From G965197405 sp965197405 (GTDB lineage Bacteria > Chloroflexota > Dehalococcoidia > Lucifugimonadales > JAGWBF01), in contig OZ240206.1 of the NCBI GenBank assembly GCA_965197405.1, forward strand, positions 124,001-188,000: a DNA stretch of 64,000 nucleotides, in the 5' to 3' direction. Shown here piece by piece: positions 60,249 through 64,000 of this stretch; the first letter of the stretch is position 1, and each line of letters begins with the position of its first letter. The notes beneath the pieces are model-generated. The model did no database searches. It had not been told where the DNA came from and worked only from the letters and a program-made list of their open reading frames with translations. The translations under genes and the position numbers were made by a program.

Positions 60249-60284
60249 GGGACTCCGTATAATAGCCAAGCAACGGAGTCCCCT
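60249..60284 (+). terminator. Second hairpin after hsp20
   Basis: GGGGACTCCGT and ACGGAGTCCCC, eleven perfect pairs around a 14-base loop containing TATAAT, with a weak T-containing tail. Could also be a promoter-bearing palindrome. Confidence 0.5.
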
Positions 60285-60399
60285 CTGCATTTACGCCGCG
60301 ATAGATGGAGCAGATTGCTTCAACTCCAGGACTCATTTATGCGGGGATTGCGGATGACCTTGCTAAGGCCGCGTATGAGCATGAAAGTGGCGGCTGGAC

Positions 60400-60515
60400 T
60401 TCCCACCGTCACTCCCGCGAAGCTTGTCCCCGTGGAAACGGGGAGCGGGAGTCTAGGGACGTCGGGGACATGGATACCCGCTTTCGCGGGTATGACGAAG
60501 AGTATTTTCATGAGG
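60400..60515. repeat. Dispersed CACTCCCG-type palindromic repeat
   Basis: GTCACTCCCGCGAAGC and CGCTTTCGCGGGTATGACGA arms, related in reverse orientation to 31600-31702. It occupies the 332-base gap 60188-60519 with the two hairpins; short frames here are repeat-derived. Confidence 0.65.
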
Positions 60516-60519
60516 GTTA

Positions 60520-62559
60520 TCACCTGTTCAGCGTCACTGACACGCCGAAATGGTCGGAGGCGAGGCTATCGGTGACCGAGAAGTCGCTCGCTTTCAGGTC
60601 CGCCGACAGCCATATATAGTCTATGCGCCTGGTAGGGTCCCGTGACGTTGAGGTGTACCCGGCCCCCCGGCTCTCTTGACTCTCTTCGGAGGCGTCTTGC
60701 CCGGAATCCGGTCCGCTCCCCTGCAGTTCGGAGACGACGAAAGCGTCCCTCAACCCGGCCTCCGCCAGGAGGAGTATCTCCGGGTCGTGGGGCGATGCGT
60801 TGAGGTCCCCCATGAGGACGGTCCTCTGCCCCCGGCCCCAGGCGCTGACAAGCGCTCGCACCTGTGGTTCGCGCAGATGGCCCTCAGCGGGAGGGTTGTG
60901 CAGGTGAGTGGCAATAACGGTCAGTGACTCGCCGCCGCCAAGGTCAATCCGTGCCGTCGTGAAGCTGCGTTTCATCTGCAAACTGTCGTTGTTGGGCATC
61001 GGCTGGGTGCGCGCTTCGGAGATTGGATAGCGGCTGAAGATGGCGTTGCCCCATACCGAGTCGCCCGCCGGCCCCCAGGCATAGGGCATCTCCAGCCGCC
61101 GCGACAGCCACACCAGCATGTCGAAGGAGCCATCTATCATCCAACCGCGGGAGATTTCTTGCACGGCGACGATGTCCGGCTTCTGGTCTTCTATAACGCC
61201 GGCCAGGTCTTCTATAGCCAGGTAGCCATTCACGTCAAAGCCCTGGTGCAGGTTGTAGGACATAACTCGCACGGGAAAGCCCGATGGAGGCGCGGCCCCA
61301 GGGCCGCTCCACACTGCCAGGTAGCCAAGGGGCATGAGCAGCAGCACAAAGGCCACCGCCACGGATGGGGTCCACTTGGGTATCGCGGTGCGGTATTCCC
61401 GGAGTACCGGTATGGCACCGGAGATGCACAGCAGGACTAAGGCCACGCCGATGAGAGGGACGATTGGCGCGCCTCCGGGAATGTCGAACTGATAGTTGAC
61501 GTAGTACAGATAGGTCAGCACCAGGAAGGCCAGCAGCCCCAGCGCGCTCGCGGCAGCCAGGCCGCCAATCCCTCGTCTGGCCACACCGGACCCCAGCGTC
61601 ACGCCTATCATGGCGACGGACATGGAGAGCGCCACCTGCCCAAGCAACGCTATCATGGCCGCAGCCACGCCGGAACGCTCCCCCAAGGCCAACAGTGCGA
61701 ACAGCCCAGCCAAGGCCGCCGCCAATGGCCAGACCCCGAAGCCGGGGCGGGCCAGCACGCCAACGGCGGCCACCAGGCCCACCGCGTTTGCCATAACAAT
61801 CCAGATGAAGACGAGGGGCTGGTCCCACTCGATAAGAGCGGTCTGCTGGCCGATGTTCTGGAAGAGGAGGAGCTGCAAGAACAGGACAGCCCCCAGGGCA
61901 ATCAAGGGCGTTGACTCCATGAAGCCGCTGCCGCCGTGTGGCTCAGCGGTCCCCTGTTTCATCACACTCCGCAGGAGCAACCAGTGGCACGCAAACAGGA
62001 AGACGACGACCACATAGGTTACCGCCCCCGGGTTCCAGGAAAGGTCCAGGGTGGCAAATACGCCTTTAATTGCCGTATCCGTACCTACGCCGAGAAGAAG
62101 TCCGAAGGCGAAGGTATGGCCCCCCTCCAATCCCTGACTGCCCCGCAAATGGCTTATGTAAGCGGGAATACAGAGGAAGAAAAGGCCGGTGCCTGCTGTT
62201 GCCAGGGCCAGGTCTGCCACCGGCCACGGGACCAGCTGCTCGACGAGCCGCATCAAGGCGAGTCCGCCGGCCGTCAGCGCCAGGGCGCGCCTGGGCCCGA
62301 GGGCCTTGTGTATAGGTGCAGCCAGAAATGCTAGCAGGAAGAGGGCCAGAACAAATACGCCGGGAAGGATGCTCCCGGCGCCCAGGGAGTCGCGAATGTA
62401 GAATACCAACTCGGCAAACAGGACCCGGAGGAGCTGTAGCCCGAAAAGGACAGTCAAGGCCAGCAGGGCAGTCTCTCTCAGAGCGCCCCGGTCCCACCAT
62501 CTGGAGGCAGTGGAATACATTGCGCTACCCGACACCCTCTGAGAGAAATCTCTCTGCAC
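60520..62559 (-). CDS. Multi-pass membrane protein with C-terminal endonuclease/exonuclease/phosphatase domain
   Basis: 679 residues. About twelve hydrophobic segments fill residues 30-410. The C-terminal EEP domain (about 425-679) has SYNLHQGFDV, VAVQEISRG (Glu), THLHNPPAEGH (His), GDLNASPHDPE (Asp, Asn), RIDYIWLS, and SDHFGVSV (catalytic His). This domain order resembles eukaryotic CWH43/PGAP2IP proteins that remodel lipid anchors; a role on phospholipid or glycolipid heads is therefore an attractive inference. The start is uncertain: GTG 62559 or ATG 62520, neither with a good ribosome site. Confidence 0.82.
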   Translation of the reverse strand: MQRDFSQRVSGSAMYSTASRWWDRGALRETALLALTVLFGLQLLRVLFAELVFYIRDSLGAGSILPGVFVLALFLLAFLAAPIHKALGPRRALALTAGGLALMRLVEQLVPWPVADLALATAGTGLFFLCIPAYISHLRGSQGLEGGHTFAFGLLLGVGTDTAIKGVFATLDLSWNPGAVTYVVVVFLFACHWLLLRSVMKQGTAEPHGGSGFMESTPLIALGAVLFLQLLLFQNIGQQTALIEWDQPLVFIWIVMANAVGLVAAVGVLARPGFGVWPLAAALAGLFALLALGERSGVAAAMIALLGQVALSMSVAMIGVTLGSGVARRGIGGLAAASALGLLAFLVLTYLYYVNYQFDIPGGAPIVPLIGVALVLLCISGAIPVLREYRTAIPKWTPSVAVAFVLLLMPLGYLAVWSGPGAAPPSGFPVRVMSYNLHQGFDVNGYLAIEDLAGVIEDQKPDIVAVQEISRGWMIDGSFDMLVWLSRRLEMPYAWGPAGDSVWGNAIFSRYPISEARTQPMPNNDSLQMKRSFTTARIDLGGGESLTVIATHLHNPPAEGHLREPQVRALVSAWGRGQRTVLMGDLNASPHDPEILLLAEAGLRDAFVVSELQGSGPDSGQDASEESQESRGAGYTSTSRDPTRRIDYIWLSADLKASDFSVTDSLASDHFGVSVTLNR

Positions 62560-62608
62560 AGGAGGACCTGCCCCAGCCTACGGCCCTATAATCGCGGCGC
62601 CGTTTTCT

Positions 62609-64000
62609 TCATACCCTGGGCCTGACGTTCTGGTTGTGGCGGAACAGATTGGTCGGGTCGTACTTGTTCTTCAGGGCAGCCAGGCGCTCGTAGTGCTTCC
62701 CATAGGCAGCCTTCATCAGGTCGGCGCCCTCTTCGGCTTCATGGCCCACCGAGTTGACGTATGTACCTCCCGTTGTGAAAGGCCGGACCGCCTCTATGGC
62801 ATCCCGCGCCCATCGAATGTGTATCTCCGACTCCCCAGGGTCTTCCCAGGACGCCAGGGCGATCACCTCATAGGGCGTATCTCGGTGGCTGAATGCCGTC
62901 TCATCAATGCCGACACGGTTCGAGACGTTGCCCAGCTGCTGGAACGTCAAAGCGCTCAGCGGTGATGTAACCTTGCCAAAGTGGGAGATAAGGACATCAA
63001 TAGCGTCGTCGCTAATCTCCCTCATAAAGCTCGTTTTATTGTAGTACTGGAGGCCGGGTGTAGCTCCACCGTCCAGCATACTCTGCATCTGACCGTACGT
63101 TATGGGTTGGATACTGTCCGACAGGGGCGGGCCAAACTCCCGGAGGGGCCGCAGGGCCTCTTCCGCCGCCTCGATGGGACCGTGGTGGCAGGCGAGGACG
63201 GCCACGACCGGAGCGCCATCGGGCGAGGTGAGAAGCTCGCAGATGGTGTTCACCTCGTCGGGAATGGCGCCGGAGAAGTCGCGGTAGAACTTGAGGGCCT
63301 CTCTAGCTTTCTCGAAGGAATAGACCACCACTCCCCCCAGCACCATTGGGCCGACCGGGTGAAGCCGGTACTCGAAGGAGGTGACGACGCCGAAGTTCCC
63401 GCCGCCGCCTCGCACGGCCCAGTAGAGGTCCTCATTCTCGGAGGCGCTTGCCGTGAGGAATCGCCCGTCCGCGGTGACTATGTCCACCGACAGGACGTTA
63501 TCGCAGGAGAGGCCATGCTTGCCCGAGAGCCAGCCCATTCCCCCACCCAGCGTAAGCCCCGCTATCCCGGTGTCGGAGACCGTACCTCCAGGGGTCGCCA
63601 GTCCAAAGGCCTGGGTCTCGTGGTCAAGCTCGGCCCAGGTGAGGCCGGGTTCGGCGTGGGCCGTGCGCTTCACCGGGTTCACGCGGACGCTCTTCATCGG
63701 GGACAGGTCAACCATGATGCCGCCATCGCACACGGAGTTGCCCGGGATATTGTGGCCGCCGCCGCGGACTGACATCAGGAGATTGTTCTCGCGGGCGAAG
63801 TTGATGGAATTAATCACATCGGAGACTCCGGCACATCGGGCGATGACGGCGGGCCTTCTGTCAATCATACCATTCCAGACCTTCCTGGCCTCCTCGTACC
63901 CGTCATCACCAAGGCAGAGGGTCCGGCCGCGCTGGCTCGACCTGAAATCCTCCAAGGCCGCCTCCTTGAGCACGGCGCCCGCTCCCGTGGTGGTGACAAC
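62609..64000 (-). CDS. BBE-type FAD-binding oxidoreductase (5' end at or beyond the window edge)
   Basis: At least 454 residues. FAD domain with SVRGGGHNIPGNSVCDGGI, where the His is the usual covalent FAD site; PGGTVSDTGIAGLTLGGGMGWLSGKHGL; AVRGGGGNFGVVTSFEYRL; and a C-terminal berberine-bridge segment ending KNKYDPTNLFRHNQN. The second Cys of bicovalent types appears to be the one in LSCDNVLS. Substrate unknown. A GTG at 63973 could start it, but the frame continues open to the last base, so the true start may be outside. (Long motif given in parts: PGGTVSDTGIAG and TLGGGMGWLSGKHG.). Confidence 0.9.
   Translation of the reverse strand, partial: VVTTTGAGAVLKEAALEDFRSSQRGRTLCLGDDGYEEARKVWNGMIDRRPAVIARCAGVSDVINSINFARENNLLMSVRGGGHNIPGNSVCDGGIMVDLSPMKSVRVNPVKRTAHAEPGLTWAELDHETQAFGLATPGGTVSDTGIAGLTLGGGMGWLSGKHGLSCDNVLSVDIVTADGRFLTASASENEDLYWAVRGGGGNFGVVTSFEYRLHPVGPMVLGGVVVYSFEKAREALKFYRDFSGAIPDEVNTICELLTSPDGAPVVAVLACHHGPIEAAEEALRPLREFGPPLSDSIQPITYGQMQSMLDGGATPGLQYYNKTSFMREISDDAIDVLISHFGKVTSPLSALTFQQLGNVSNRVGIDETAFSHRDTPYEVIALASWEDPGESEIHIRWARDAIEAVRPFTTGGTYVNSVGHEAEEGADLMKAAYGKHYERLAALKNKYDPTNLFRHNQNVRPRV

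Noticed and set aside
60305..60619. Small plus-strand frames after hsp20
   Set aside because: They translate the CTCCCG-type repeat and the antisense end of the EEP gene.

Overview
The window is GC-rich and gene-dense and reads like chromosome of an uncultured bacterium, most likely Chloroflexota (Dehalococcoidia or SAR202-like). That placement is an inference. It rests on a B12-dependent ribonucleotide reductase beside nrdR, an AhbA-AhbB fusion for siroheme-based heme synthesis, several flavin-dependent LLM oxidoreductases and amidohydrolases, Pro/Thr-rich lipoprotein linkers, and dispersed palindromic repeats whose translations contain HPERSEG. No rRNA, CRISPR array, transposase or integrase was recognised. 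One tRNA gene is present.

Layout. 1-6.0 kb (minus): nrdR, a small unknown gene, an XRE/ImmA pair and an intein-containing nrdJ, with NrdR-box-like sites upstream of nrdR. 6.2-8.6 kb (plus): a zinc alcohol dehydrogenase and cinA. 8.7-13.0 kb (minus): a DNA adenine methyltransferase, a HerA ATPase carrying an in-frame stop, and a NurA nuclease, directly downstream of a tRNA-Lys gene whose acceptor stem is mismatched. 13-19.5 kb (minus): an M24 peptidase, LLM oxidoreductases, a coiled-coil membrane protein, a frameshifted amidohydrolase and an SMP-30 protein. 19.6-24.1 kb (minus): a trypsin-like lipoprotein lying between two near-identical LLM genes, then an alpha/beta hydrolase. 24.5-34.5 kb: an MFS transporter, uracil-DNA glycosylase, cupin, nickel superoxide dismutase with a probable maturation protease, GMC oxidoreductase, acetamidase, amidase and a third LLM subtype. 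34.5-36.3 kb: a PTP-like phosphatase and an intact amidohydrolase. 36.4-41.9 kb (minus): the tetrapyrrole block ahbAB, sirC, hemC, cobA-hemD, hemB. 42.2-53.9 kb (plus): pcm, gatB, secG, SAM hydrolase, a two-gene E1 dehydrogenase, PIN/TRAM protein, ispD, ispF, cysS and an FAD-linked oxidase. 53.9-60.2 kb: a VTT membrane protein and hydrolase, then the heat-shock cluster dnaJ-hspR-clpC divergent from hsp20. 60.5-64 kb (minus): a membrane-anchored EEP-family protein and a BBE-type flavoprotein running to the window edge.

Functional logic. The tetrapyrrole genes take 5-aminolevulinate to precorrin-2 and sirohydrochlorin, and then, after iron insertion, toward heme through siroheme decarboxylation. 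The nrd genes make deoxynucleotides with cobalamin. The heat-shock cluster is probably controlled by HspR at divergent promoters, both of which closely match the sigma-70 consensus. Many remaining genes (LLM, GMC, BBE, amidohydrolase, amidase, SMP-30) suggest oxidative breakdown of diverse organic molecules.

Most notable: the methyltransferase-HerA-NurA island next to a chimeric tRNA, as a candidate DNA-defence module; a palindromic mobile repeat inserted in frame inside ispF; the intein at the catalytic cysteine of NrdJ; and the XRE/ImmA pair lodged between nrdR and nrdJ.
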